A stretch of 33,063 bases of DNA from RGIG4079 sp045531405 (GCA_045531405.1 JAZSDX010000057.1:1-33063); one strand, 5' to 3'; shown: positions 15,589 to 24,522, counted from the stretch's first letter. Translations and numbers: made by a program. The notes: a model not told the origin generated them from the sequence alone.

Positions 15589-17082
15589 TTATTCAAACTT
15601 AGACCAATTGGTGTTGCGCATATCGCCCGATGCTGCAAACTCGGTGTGGAATGCAAGTGCAGCATTGAGAGTGTGAGGTGTTTGACCACCTTTACCCATT
15701 TTAAGGTAATCCGAAAGCAATTGTTTGTATTCGGGATGAACACAATTTTCAATAACTGTTTCTGCGCGTTGGATAGGATCTTTACCACGAAAGTCAGCAA
15801 TACCTTGGTCTGTAATAAGAACATCTACCGAGTGTTCGCTATGGTCAAGGTGAGAAACCATAGGCACCACATTACTAATCAAACCACCTTTAGTTACCGA
15901 TGGACAACTGAAGATTGAAAGGTAGGCATTGCGAGTGAAGTCACCCGAACCGCCAATACCATTCATCATCTTTGTTCCAAGCACATGAGTAGAGTTGATA
16001 TTACCAAAGATATCGGCTTCAAGTGCAGTATTCATTGTGATAAGACCGAGACGACGCACGATTTCGGGGTTATTTGAAATTTCACCGGGACGAAGAAGAA
16101 TCTTATCGTGGAAGAAATCCATATTATTAAACACTCTATCCATTGCATCATCAGAGAATGTCAACGAACATGTACTTGCAAATTTACATTTACCCATTTC
16201 CATCAAATCAACAACTGAGTCTTGGATAACTTCGGTGTACATTTCAAATTGAGGGATTTCCTTGCTTTCGCCAAGACCATGGAGCACAGCATTTGCAACA
16301 TTACCTACTCCAGATTGCATTGGAAGGAATTCTTTAGGGAGACGACCTGCACGCAATTCAGCAAGAAGGAAATTACATACATTTGCACCAATTTGCATTG
16401 TTACTGCATCAAGATCAGCAAAACCTTTCACTCCATCTTTGGCCGAAGTTTTAACAACACCAACAATCTTGGCAGGATCAACCTTCAATATAGGAGAACC
16501 AATGCGATCGCTTGCTTTATAGATAGGTATTTCACGACGATAAGGAGGATCCAATGGCAAATAAATGTCGTGTAATCCTCGCAATGTTTTTGGAAGTGCA
16601 TCATTTAATTCAATAATGATTCTATCGGCAAGCATTGCAATCGTTGGCGCGATACCTACACCGGTACCCAATACGATTTCGCCATCTTCATTTATATCGG
16701 CTGCTTCAATGATTGCGACATTAATTTTTCCAAACACTCCATAACGCATTTTTTGAGCAAGTTCCGATAAGTGTAGGTCAAAATAGTGAGCATCGTGAGC
16801 ATTAAGACGCTTACGAAGATCAGCATTACTTTGATAAGGTGTTCGCATATCTATAGCATTAGCACGAGCAAGTGCGCCATCGACATGGTCGTTGGTTGAT
16901 GCACCAGTAAATAAACTTACCTTAAACTCACGTCCTGCTTCATGTTCTTTTACAGCAATTTCAGCAAGGGCTTCAGTAACAACTTTTGGTGTCCCAGATG
17001 CAGTAAAGCCCGATAAACCAATTTTGTCTCCATTTTTAATTTGCTCGGCAGCTTCTTGTGCCGAAATAAAATTCAATGCCAT
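15589..17082 (-). CDS. Succinate:acetate CoA-transferase / acetyl-CoA hydrolase family
   Basis: The protein has 497 residues, the usual size for the Cat1/AarC/Ach1 group. The two CoA-transferase domains are complete. MYTEVIQDS (about 281-289) contains the probable catalytic Glu284, and the family signatures GVGIAPTIAMLADRII, NINSTHVLGTKMMNG and GIGGSGDFTRNAYLSIF are present. It should move CoA between succinyl-CoA and acetate, or hydrolyse acetyl-CoA, in the cytoplasm, consistent with succinate and acetate fermentation in Bacteroidales. The frame also opens at a TTG at 17088, but ATG at 17082 (MALNFISAQEAA) matches the family start. It follows a small membrane-protein gene by 29 bp. Confidence 0.92.
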   Translation of the reverse strand: MALNFISAQEAAEQIKNGDKIGLSGFTASGTPKVVTEALAEIAVKEHEAGREFKVSLFTGASTNDHVDGALARANAIDMRTPYQSNADLRKRLNAHDAHYFDLHLSELAQKMRYGVFGKINVAIIEAADINEDGEIVLGTGVGIAPTIAMLADRIIIELNDALPKTLRGLHDIYLPLDPPYRREIPIYKASDRIGSPILKVDPAKIVGVVKTSAKDGVKGFADLDAVTMQIGANVCNFLLAELRAGRLPKEFLPMQSGVGNVANAVLHGLGESKEIPQFEMYTEVIQDSVVDLMEMGKCKFASTCSLTFSDDAMDRVFNNMDFFHDKILLRPGEISNNPEIVRRLGLITMNTALEADIFGNINSTHVLGTKMMNGIGGSGDFTRNAYLSIFSCPSVTKGGLISNVVPMVSHLDHSEHSVDVLITDQGIADFRGKDPIQRAETVIENCVHPEYKQLLSDYLKMGKGGQTPHTLNAALAFHTEFAASGDMRNTNWSKFE

Positions 17083-17111
17083 TTTCAAAAAATGATTTAA
17101 TGAAAGTTATA

Positions 17112-17456
17112 TTAAAATTTTGTTTTTAAAATTTCGCTATCAATCACTGCTTGTCGCCAACGCTCAGTATGTGCCTTTTGTTGTTCTTCGCTAAGTTCAT
17201 TTCCATGCATTATTGTAGCTGGGTCTCCTATCGTCTCAGATACACCTTCTTTTGTGTATAATGGTGGTGTTACATTATTTGTAGTATTTACCACTTGCTC
17301 ATCATCAAAGAAAAACGAAGGAAAAACAGTTTTAGGCTTTTTAGGTTGTTGCGACACTACCTTCTTAGCTTTATCCTTTTTTGCATCACCTATTATGGTC
17401 TTTACAACAAAGAACACAACTATTAAAATACCTATAATTAGTTTGGTAGAATCCAC
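17112..17456 (-). CDS. Small single-pass membrane protein, unknown function
   Basis: From the preferred GTG start (17454-17456) the protein has 114 residues. It has one membrane helix near the N-terminus (STKLIIGILIVVFFVVKTII), then a Lys-rich juxtamembrane stretch (DAKKDKAKKVV), a low-complexity linker and an acidic, His-containing tail ending ERWRQAVIDSEILKTKF. I do not recognise the family. The frame can be extended to a TTG at 17477, but that codon sits inside the -7 promoter element, so transcription would begin after it. It precedes the CoA-transferase gene in the same direction. The function cannot be inferred. Confidence 0.6.
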   Translation of the reverse strand: MDSTKLIIGILIVVFFVVKTIIGDAKKDKAKKVVSQQPKKPKTVFPSFFFDDEQVVNTTNNVTPPLYTKEGVSETIGDPATIMHGNELSEEQQKAHTERWRQAVIDSEILKTKF

Positions 17457-17506
17457 AGTTTTACTAATTTTGCACAAAATTAGATAATTCTCTCATCAAA
17501 TACAAA
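17442..17506. promoter_or_regulatory. Divergent promoter pair sharing one palindromic -7 element
   Basis: CTAATTTTG-CA-CAAAATTAG at 17464-17483 is a perfect palindrome with a 2-bp centre. It contains TAATTTTG on the plus strand (17465-17472) and on the minus strand (17482-17475), both fitting TAnnTTTG. The plus box has TTTG at 17442-17445 with a 19-bp spacer; the minus box has TTTG at 17506-17503 with a 20-bp spacer. The plus promoter would serve miaB with a leader of about 85 nt, the minus promoter the small membrane-protein gene. Confidence 0.75.
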
Positions 17507-17565
17507 GTTTTTCTCACTTTCTTTTTGCCTCAAAGTTGAGAATTTTATTGATTAAGAAAAAACTT

Positions 17566-18933
17566 ATGAGTGATATAATTAATAGTTCATCTAACACAAC
17601 TACCGATCGCGTTCTTTTCATTGAGACATATGGCTGTCAAATGAATGTTGCCGATAGCGAAGTAGTTGCATCAATAATGGGAATGGCAGGATATGCTGTT
17701 TCAGAAAATATCGAAGAAGCCGATGCTATTCTCCTAAACACATGCTCAATTCGCGATAATGCCGAGCAAAAAATTGTGGCACGTCTCCAATATCTCGCAT
17801 CTTTGCGTCGCCGTCGAAAAAGCCCCCTTATTGTAGGTGTAATTGGATGTATGGCTGAGCGTGTCAAAGACTCCCTCATTAACGAGCATGGTGTTGACCT
17901 CGTTGCTGGTCCAGACTCTTATCTCGACCTTCCCAACCTATTTGCTGCTGTCGAAGCAGGAGAAAAGGCAATAAACGTTGAATTAAGCACAACCGAAACA
18001 TATCGCGACGTAATACCCTCTCGAATTGGAGGCAATCGCATAAGTGGTTTTATAAGCATTATGCGTGGTTGCAACAACTTCTGCTCATATTGTATAGTAC
18101 CATATACCCGTGGACGTGAACGTAGTCGCGAGGCACAAAGCATCCTAAATGAGCTTTCCGACCTTCGCTCCAAAGGGTTCAAAGAGGTTACCCTTCTCGG
18201 TCAAAACGTAAATAGCTACAATTATATTGATACCGATGGTAATGCAACAAACTTTGCGTCGCTATTGGCAATGGTAGCCGAAGCCGCGCCCGATATGCGA
18301 GTGCGCTTCACTACATCTCACCCCAAAGATATGAGCGACGGAATCATCGCGACTATCGCCAAATACCCAAATGTGTGTAACCACATCCACCTACCGGTAC
18401 AATCGGGCAGTAACTCTGTATTGAAAAATATGAATCGCCGTTACACTCGCGAGTGGTATCTCGATCGCATTGCCGCTATTCGTTGTGCAATCCCTGATTG
18501 TGGCATATCAACCGATATGTTTACAGGATTCCATGACGAATCAGAAGAAGATTTCCAACTCACGTTAGACCTTATGCGTGAAGTGGGATTTGACGCATCA
18601 TTCATGTTCAAATATTCAGAACGCCCCGGCACAATGGCATCAAAGCATATGCCCGACAATGTCCCCGAAGATGTAAAAATCGACCGATTAAATCGCATGA
18701 TTGCGCTTCAAAACGAGTTGTCACTTGAATCAAATCGTAAAGACATAGGCAAAACATTTGACGTGCTTGTTGAAGGTATTTCAAAGCGTAGCAAGGAACA
18801 ATTTGTGGGTCGTACCCAACAAAACAAAACTTGCGTGTTCCCTCGTGGCAATTATCACGTTGGCGACATTGTAAATGTAACAGTTCTTGATGTTTCATCA
18901 GCAACACTCATCTGCGAGTTAGCTGAAAGTTAA
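17566..18933 (+). CDS. miaB: tRNA-2-methylthio-N6-dimethylallyladenosine synthase
   Basis: The protein has 455 residues. The N-terminal UPF0004 domain carries three cysteines for the auxiliary cluster (Cys24 in YGCQMN, Cys60 in NTCSIR, Cys95 in IGCMAE). The radical-SAM motif CNNFCSYC (169-176) is followed by VPYTRGRERSR, and a C-terminal TRAM domain ends the protein. MiaB adds the methylthio group at i6A37 of tRNAs reading U-starting codons. The open frame begins at a TTG at 17536, but ATG at 17566 (MSDIINSS) gives the usual length. The MFS gene follows by 14 bp. Confidence 0.95.
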   Translation: MSDIINSSSNTTTDRVLFIETYGCQMNVADSEVVASIMGMAGYAVSENIEEADAILLNTCSIRDNAEQKIVARLQYLASLRRRRKSPLIVGVIGCMAERVKDSLINEHGVDLVAGPDSYLDLPNLFAAVEAGEKAINVELSTTETYRDVIPSRIGGNRISGFISIMRGCNNFCSYCIVPYTRGRERSREAQSILNELSDLRSKGFKEVTLLGQNVNSYNYIDTDGNATNFASLLAMVAEAAPDMRVRFTTSHPKDMSDGIIATIAKYPNVCNHIHLPVQSGSNSVLKNMNRRYTREWYLDRIAAIRCAIPDCGISTDMFTGFHDESEEDFQLTLDLMREVGFDASFMFKYSERPGTMASKHMPDNVPEDVKIDRLNRMIALQNELSLESNRKDIGKTFDVLVEGISKRSKEQFVGRTQQNKTCVFPRGNYHVGDIVNVTVLDVSSATLICELAES

Positions 18934-18947
18934 GAATTTACACAGTA

Positions 18948-20123
18948 ATGAAAGAAGCGCTATGGAATAGGAATTACATAGCAGTGTGCATCGCCAACTT
19001 TCTTCTATTTTTTGCATTCTACTTATTGTTGCCGATGCTACCGCTATATCTGCGCGACACATTTTGTGCCAACAAGCAGCTGATAGGTATTATCTTATCG
19101 GGTTACACTATCACAGCCCTATTAATTCGCCCCTTTGGAGGGTTTATTGTCGATAGTTTTCCTCGCAAACAAGTGCTATTGATATGTTATTTCTTGTTTT
19201 TTGTATTCTTTGCCGGATATATCGTCGCCGGCACAATTCTTTTGTTTGCTATAATTCGCAGTTTACATGGCTTTGCGTTTGGAGCTGTTACAGTTGCTAA
19301 CAGCACAATGGCAATTGATGTACTACCCTCTTCTCGTCGCAACGAAGGTATTGGATATTATGGTGTAAGCAACAACCTCGCAATGGCAATCGGTCCGTCA
19401 ATATCGATGTATCTCTATGATCATCATTTTGATGCCAATATTATATTTACAATCTCACTTGTGGCTGCAGCAATAGGATTAGCGTGCAATGCTTCAATAA
19501 AAGCTCCAACAAAAGATATTACACCCAATAAGCAACCAATATCGCTCGACCGTTTTATCCTCACCAATGCAGCCCCCGAGGTGTTAATGGTTATATTTTT
19601 CTCGTTTGCCTACGGAATACTTTCTACCTATCTCGCTATATATGGGAAAGAAGAAATAGGCATCGAACACGGAAGTGGGCTATTCTTTACCATTCTCGCA
19701 GTGGGACTTATTTCGGCTCGAATATTCTCAGCTCAATGGGTCAAACGAGGGCTATTAACCCTCAATATAGGCACAGGTATGATTATTACAATTTTGGGCT
19801 ATATTATTTTTATCTTTTGGTGCAACGAAATTGGATTCTATCTCTCGGCTGTCATTCTCGGAGCAGGATATGGCTCAATGTGCCCTTCGTTTCAAGCTGT
19901 ATTTGTCAATCTTGCACACAATAATCGCCGAGGGACAGCCAACTCAACCTACCTCACTTCGTGGGACTTGGGTTTAGGCATCGGAGTGCTAATTGGAGGA
20001 GCTATTGCCGAACACTCATCCTACCACACAGCCTATATCATAGCTGTGGCAGTGTGTATCGTCGGTGCTATCCACTTCTTTCGCCACACTGCCAAGCATT
20101 TCAATCGCTATAAATTGAGATAA
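18948..20123 (+). CDS. MFS transporter
   Basis: The protein has 391 residues with 12 predicted membrane helices in two halves. The loop after helix 2 reads RPFGGFIVDSFPRKQVLL, the usual MFS motif A position. GYYGVSNNLAMAIGP and the second-half loop SARIFSAQWVKRG complete the family pattern. The length and lack of extra domains fit drug/metabolite exporters of the DHA1 type, but the substrate is unknown. It is probably transcribed with miaB, an arrangement that does not reveal a functional link. Confidence 0.85.
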   Translation: MKEALWNRNYIAVCIANFLLFFAFYLLLPMLPLYLRDTFCANKQLIGIILSGYTITALLIRPFGGFIVDSFPRKQVLLICYFLFFVFFAGYIVAGTILLFAIIRSLHGFAFGAVTVANSTMAIDVLPSSRRNEGIGYYGVSNNLAMAIGPSISMYLYDHHFDANIIFTISLVAAAIGLACNASIKAPTKDITPNKQPISLDRFILTNAAPEVLMVIFFSFAYGILSTYLAIYGKEEIGIEHGSGLFFTILAVGLISARIFSAQWVKRGLLTLNIGTGMIITILGYIIFIFWCNEIGFYLSAVILGAGYGSMCPSFQAVFVNLAHNNRRGTANSTYLTSWDLGLGIGVLIGGAIAEHSSYHTAYIIAVAVCIVGAIHFFRHTAKHFNRYKLR

Positions 20124-20167
20124 CTTTCTACAATTATAGTCATTATCATCTTGACCAATATCTATAT

Positions 20168-21286
20168 CTAATCTTCACACCAATTTCCATTACTATCTTC
20201 AGAGTAATGGCGACCATTCTCGCCAAATCCGGAGCGATCTACTCGTGTAATTAACGGTCCCCATCCATTTTCTCTAACCTCATAGATATATCTATCTTCA
20301 TTACTTGATCCACCTTTAGCACCCAATGCAATCAAGCCAATATATAATGCAATCAATACTATTACAGCAATAATAAACAATATGGCAAAAGCTGTCAACA
20401 TCATAACTGTCCCAATCAATCCAATTAAAAAGAATGCAATAGAAACAAACCCAACTTTAATATTTCGCTGCTTATTTGACTCATACAGAATTATTAAAAT
20501 TTGGATTAACAACAATGCTCCTCCTATTAATAACATCGTATCCATATTCTCAGGCCAAAAATATCCCATCACAATAAACACAGTTAAAAAAATAGGAATA
20601 CTAATCATTGACACATTTAATCGATAATTATGTTCATATAAATTTTCAATCTCCGTCAAAATCCTAATATAAAGAATGATTTGAAGTATCGTAGCAACTC
20701 CAAATGTAATAAAGTTAATTATCATCCATAGCCAACCAACATTACGTGGCCAACAAAACCACATTGGAATTGGAGAAGTCATAAAATATACCATTTCGCT
20801 CAATGAGCATATCGCAAACGCACCCCCTGCAACCCATAACATCACATCATTTATATCCTTAAACTTAGACAATATGAAAATCACAAATGCACTTATTATA
20901 AATGCTGCGATTGCAAACCACACACAGACTTCACTCACATCTTTGTTTTTATATTGTTTTAGATCGGGGAAAAACTCATAAAGCGTATTATCTATCACTT
21001 CTCCATGTGGTCGAAGATATTTCAAATTCCCATTCACTGGAACATATCCATATTGTCCATTGACATATACTTTAGACCAAGTACCCCAATTTAGACTTTC
21101 ATACGCTATAATTTCTTCTCCAGGCTCTAATAGTGCAATGATTTCGGATTGAGTGGTTGCCTCACTATATACATATAACCCATCATTTGAAATCACTTGA
21201 TAATAACTACTTGTTGCATTTAATACCAATGTCGATAATACACAAAATATTATCATTATCACACTCTTCTTCAATACGTTTTTCAT
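20168..21286 (-). CDS. SH3-domain protein with multi-pass membrane region, unknown function
   Basis: The protein has 372 residues. A signal peptide (about 1-25) leads to a bacterial SH3 domain (about 28-90, NDGLYVYSEATTQSEIIALLEPGEEI, WSKVYVNGQYGYVPVNG). About seven or eight membrane helices follow (about 125-320), then a Gly/Asn-rich tail (SSNEDRYIYEVRENGWG to NGNWCED). The SH3 domain should face the periplasm and might bind cell-wall peptides. A SH3 domain fused to a polytopic membrane region is a Bacteroidota-type arrangement I cannot match to a named family. It converges with the MFS gene and has its own promoter. Confidence 0.7.
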   Translation of the reverse strand: MKNVLKKSVIMIIFCVLSTLVLNATSSYYQVISNDGLYVYSEATTQSEIIALLEPGEEIIAYESLNWGTWSKVYVNGQYGYVPVNGNLKYLRPHGEVIDNTLYEFFPDLKQYKNKDVSEVCVWFAIAAFIISAFVIFILSKFKDINDVMLWVAGGAFAICSLSEMVYFMTSPIPMWFCWPRNVGWLWMIINFITFGVATILQIILYIRILTEIENLYEHNYRLNVSMISIPIFLTVFIVMGYFWPENMDTMLLIGGALLLIQILIILYESNKQRNIKVGFVSIAFFLIGLIGTVMMLTAFAILFIIAVIVLIALYIGLIALGAKGGSSNEDRYIYEVRENGWGPLITRVDRSGFGENGRHYSEDSNGNWCED

Positions 21287-21318
21287 TATTTTATGTTTTA
21301 GGTATTATTATTTTTTTA

Positions 21319-21326
21319 CAAAAATA
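21319..21326 (-). promoter_or_regulatory. -7 promoter element (TATTTTTG) of the SH3 membrane gene
   Basis: On the minus strand TATTTTTG fits TAnnTTTG and lies 32 bp before the ATG at 21286. No convincing -33 element is visible. Confidence 0.4.
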
Positions 21327-21512
21327 TGTATTTTAATTCAATTATTGACTATTTTTAATTGTTTTTTTAATCCTCCTGTATAATACCTTAAAAATTGAAA
21401 GTAGCTAATGAATCTCACCCGATACTTTGTGCAATCCGGCTTAAAGATCAAATTATAAGAACAAATTGAGCATGTAAAATACATCGACACAATTCCTTGT
21501 GAATAAAAATAA

Positions 21513-21546
21513 TCGAGAGATACTCCTCAAATGAAATATCTCTCGA
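21513..21546 (-). terminator. Terminator of the His-rich TonB receptor gene
   Basis: TCGAGAGATA (21513-21522) and TATCTCTCGA (21537-21546) form a perfect 10-bp stem. On the minus strand it is followed by TTATTTTTATTC. It lies 34 bp past the receptor's stop codon. Confidence 0.75.
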
Positions 21547-21580
21547 CAATTATAATTCGTATATATCTAAAAACTGCGTG

Positions 21581-23983
21581 TTACATAGTAAATTTCACAC
21601 CTGCAAAATAGGTGCGTGGAGCTGTAGGACCATAAAAATAGCCTGAATCACGATAGCCTCCACAATCAAGGTCTTTTTGGAATGCGTTGAATATATTTTT
21701 TACACCGGCATTAATTTGTATACTTAAATTATGGCTTAGAGGGATGGTGTAATTGAGTTTTACATTAAAATCAAAAAAGTCGGGAGTGTGAACCAATTCA
21801 TCTTGAGTGATATATGTATCAAAGAATGGATCATCTACGGGCACCTCTCCCGGTGAGTAGTGAGGCACATACATGCGACCGGTATAAACCCCTGACAAAG
21901 CCCAATCAAATCGGCGGAATGGAGAACCACTCAATGTGAAATATCCATAAAGATTAGGCGTACGCATCATGTTTTTAGTAGGTGCAACCGAAGGGTCTTC
22001 ACTCCATTGTTCAGCCTCTTTATATAAACTACGTTGCCATGTCGCACCAAGTTGCAATGCAATATCGTTGCCATGCGCAATCTTAAAGTCAAGATTGGCT
22101 CCATACACATGCGCTCCACTTCCATTGCGACGTTCCAATAGCGCATTTCCTTGCTCATCATAACCTTTATCTTCGAGCACAAATACATCATTGAGCGTAG
22201 TATAGAACCCTTCGAGCAACACATTGGCTTGCCAATGACCGAAATTGCAAACCCAGTCAATCGAACCGCTAAACGAGTTAGATCTCTCGGGGTCAAGCCC
22301 TTCTGCAAGTTGAATCAAAGTACCTTCACCACCCACTGCTGTAATATGAAGGTCTTCATCGTAGGCTTGAGGTGCACGGAAACCGGTTGACCATGTCGCA
22401 CGTGCTTGGAATTTATCGGTGGGCTTATACATCAAGTTTACACGAGGGCTCAAAATTGGATTGTCAATGAGGTTATGATTATCCAATCTCAAACCGGCAA
22501 GTAATGTAAAGTGATTCATTTTCCATTCGTTTTGCAAGAATGCACCAAAAATTCTCACGTCTTGTTTCATATCACGACCATAACCCACCATCACATCGTG
22601 CATTGAGTTACTTTGATATTCCATTCCGGCAGTGAATGTAGCAGGAGCAAAAATCACTTTATTATAGTTTCCGGTGTACATACCACCCACGACCCATGTA
22701 AGGTCATCGGTTTTTCCGTATGCATCGGGATTTTGTTGCGCACCATAATAACTATTCCTATCAATATCTTGAATCGATGTATATATCGACATTCTATGTT
22801 TATACTCATTCCATGAATGCTCATAGTTTACACCTCCACTATTTATCACGTGGCGTGTTTGTTCGGTTATATCGGATTGGAATGGTTCAAGGTCAAACTT
22901 GTTTCCTCCTCGACGGAACTCGTTGGTAGTGTGATATTCCAAACTCAAACGGCTAAACATTGTAGGACGATAATATGCATTAAATCCAAAAGAATTAAGA
23001 TTAAGTTTTCCTACTTCAGAAAACTCATCGCCATTAGCATCATAAGGATTTCGATTTCGATATGTTTCATATAATGCTATACCATATTTATTATCATTTG
23101 ACACCAACGAAGCATTAGCATTCACAACCTCTTCCCATGAATCTCCATTCATATTAGAAATTGTAGTACCCACACTAAACGAGTTATTAATCGGGTCTTT
23201 TGTTATAATATTAATAGTTCCACCCACTGCGTTTGCTCCAAAGAGTGCAGAGCCTCCTCCACGCACAACCTCAATGCGATCAATCATGTTTACGGGGATT
23301 TGCTCAAGTGCATATACCCCCGACAGAGCACTTACAACCGGACGGCTATTAATCAACACTTGTGAATATGGACCTTCAAGACCATTAATGCGAACTTGAG
23401 GAAATGCGCAGTTTTGGCAACTATTTTCCACTCTTAATCCCGATTGATAATTGAGCGATTGCGCCAAGTCGGTCGAATTAGTTCGTTCAAAGAGTTGTTG
23501 ATTCAACACATTTACCACCACCGGAGCTTCGCAACGACGCACAGCATTGCGCGATGCCGACACAACCACATCATCAAGTTGCACACTGCTTGCATCAAGT
23601 TCGACATCTATATGCTTTAACTCACGACCTTTTACCGAGATTTGCACCTCTTTATTAGCATACCCCATACTTTGGAATCGTAGCGTATATTTGCCATCGC
23701 TGAGATTTTCAATAAAGAACTCACCTCCATCGCCTGCCATTACTCCACCTCCGGTTTCTACAACATATATCGTAGCATATGAAATGGGATCGTGTGAACC
23801 ATATTCAAACACATGTCCTGAAATTGCATTTTTCTTAAACTTATCAATATTTATAACACTGCCATGACAATGAGGATGGATATGTTCGTGCGAATGCTCA
23901 TGTTGATCTTCATGACCAACAGCATTCATTGAGATACATGTGCCTATAAACATAGCCACACATACCATAATTATTTTTTTCAT
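21581..23983 (-). CDS. TonB-dependent receptor with His-rich N-terminus, probable metal uptake
   Basis: The protein has 800 residues. A signal peptide (about 1-22) is followed by a histidine cluster (HEDQHEHSHEHIHPHCH, 24-40) that could bind a transition metal. Next come a CarboxypepD_reg-like domain (about 53-135), a plug (about 145-260, with ENSCQNCAFPQVRINGLEGP, whose Cys pair could also hold a ligand), and a beta-barrel ending in RTYFAGVKFTM. It should import a ligand across the outer membrane with TonB energy. The His cluster and the small His-rich protein encoded 62 bp upstream point to zinc, copper or another metal, or a metal complex; heme is not excluded. No SusD partner is present. 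Confidence 0.85.
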   Translation of the reverse strand: MKKIIMVCVAMFIGTCISMNAVGHEDQHEHSHEHIHPHCHGSVINIDKFKKNAISGHVFEYGSHDPISYATIYVVETGGGVMAGDGGEFFIENLSDGKYTLRFQSMGYANKEVQISVKGRELKHIDVELDASSVQLDDVVVSASRNAVRRCEAPVVVNVLNQQLFERTNSTDLAQSLNYQSGLRVENSCQNCAFPQVRINGLEGPYSQVLINSRPVVSALSGVYALEQIPVNMIDRIEVVRGGGSALFGANAVGGTINIITKDPINNSFSVGTTISNMNGDSWEEVVNANASLVSNDNKYGIALYETYRNRNPYDANGDEFSEVGKLNLNSFGFNAYYRPTMFSRLSLEYHTTNEFRRGGNKFDLEPFQSDITEQTRHVINSGGVNYEHSWNEYKHRMSIYTSIQDIDRNSYYGAQQNPDAYGKTDDLTWVVGGMYTGNYNKVIFAPATFTAGMEYQSNSMHDVMVGYGRDMKQDVRIFGAFLQNEWKMNHFTLLAGLRLDNHNLIDNPILSPRVNLMYKPTDKFQARATWSTGFRAPQAYDEDLHITAVGGEGTLIQLAEGLDPERSNSFSGSIDWVCNFGHWQANVLLEGFYTTLNDVFVLEDKGYDEQGNALLERRNGSGAHVYGANLDFKIAHGNDIALQLGATWQRSLYKEAEQWSEDPSVAPTKNMMRTPNLYGYFTLSGSPFRRFDWALSGVYTGRMYVPHYSPGEVPVDDPFFDTYITQDELVHTPDFFDFNVKLNYTIPLSHNLSIQINAGVKNIFNAFQKDLDCGGYRDSGYFYGPTAPRTYFAGVKFTM

Positions 23984-24002
23984 TTGAAACTTGTAATTAT
24001 TG

Positions 24003-24053
24003 GTTGTTAAAACTTTTAGTTATGAAAGTTTAGTTGGATATAGTTTTAACAAC
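24003..24053. repeat. 11-bp perfect inverted repeat between the two His-rich genes
   Basis: GTTGTTAAAAC (24003-24013) and GTTTTAACAAC (24043-24053) are perfect inverted copies 29 bp apart. The right arm covers the stop codon of the small His-rich gene, the left arm lies 20 bp before the receptor ATG. No T-run follows on the minus strand, so it is not a standard terminator. It could be an mRNA stem that protects or attenuates, or a protein-binding site. Confidence 0.5.
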
Positions 24054-24387
24054 ACACCGGAGGGGCACGCAACAACAACGAAGCTATGCCTACATTAATT
24101 ACATTATATAGGTTATTTATTATCTCTATCTCCGAAATGCAACATCTAAATATATTTATCTCTTCATAGGTTGCATTTTCAATTCCATTAAACGAGCTTA
24201 ATTGCCCGATGGCAATTACTTGCGAAGATGAGTGTGAGTGATTACTGCTTGTGAATGGGTGAGAGTGCACTACCATAGTGCCATCTACATCATGGGCATG
24301 CACAAACATTGTGACTCCCACTTTGTAACTCATTAGCAATACCAAAAATAATATTGCTACAATCGATTTACGACGTTCTATTCTCAC
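24046..24387 (-). CDS. Small exported or membrane-anchored His-rich protein
   Basis: The protein has 113 residues. A basic start (MRIERRK) and a hydrophobic segment (about 9-28) form a signal anchor or signal peptide. The next stretch carries His30, 32, 41, 43, 50 and 52 in HAH, HSHPF and HSH motifs. There are two vicinal Cys pairs (82-83 and the very C-terminal 112-113). I do not recognise a named family, but short His-rich proteins encoded just before a TonB-dependent receptor occur in Bacteroidota. A role in binding or delivering a metal in the periplasm is inferred from the residues and from the His-rich receptor downstream. Confidence 0.7.
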   Translation of the reverse strand: MRIERRKSIVAILFLVLLMSYKVGVTMFVHAHDVDGTMVVHSHPFTSSNHSHSSSQVIAIGQLSSFNGIENATYEEINIFRCCISEIEIINNLYNVINVGIASLLLRAPPVCC

Positions 24388-24419
24388 CTTATTTGAAACA
24401 ATTCTAAATAATACAGATG

Positions 24420-24427
24420 CAAAGTTA
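24420..24427 (-). promoter_or_regulatory. -7 promoter element (TAACTTTG) of the His-rich operon
   Basis: On the minus strand TAACTTTGCA lies 32 bp before the ATG at 24387. Directly upstream, 24424-24450 shows an imperfect palindrome (GTTATA ... TGTAAC) between the -7 and -33 positions, a plausible but unproven place for a metal-dependent repressor. Confidence 0.5.
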
Positions 24428-24514
24428 CATTATTTTTTTCATTTTATAACCAAAACTTTTAACTTTTTTATCATTTTTACATTCAAAACTCTTGACATCG
24501 GCTATCCAATGTAT

Positions 24515-24522
24515 TAAATTTG
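24515..24522 (+). promoter_or_regulatory. -7 promoter element (TAAATTTG) of the ftsX operon
   Basis: TAAATTTGCA with TTG at 24492-24494 and a 20-bp spacer. The start codon of ftsX is 56 bp downstream, so a normal leader is present here. It is divergent from the promoter at 24420-24427. Confidence 0.6.
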
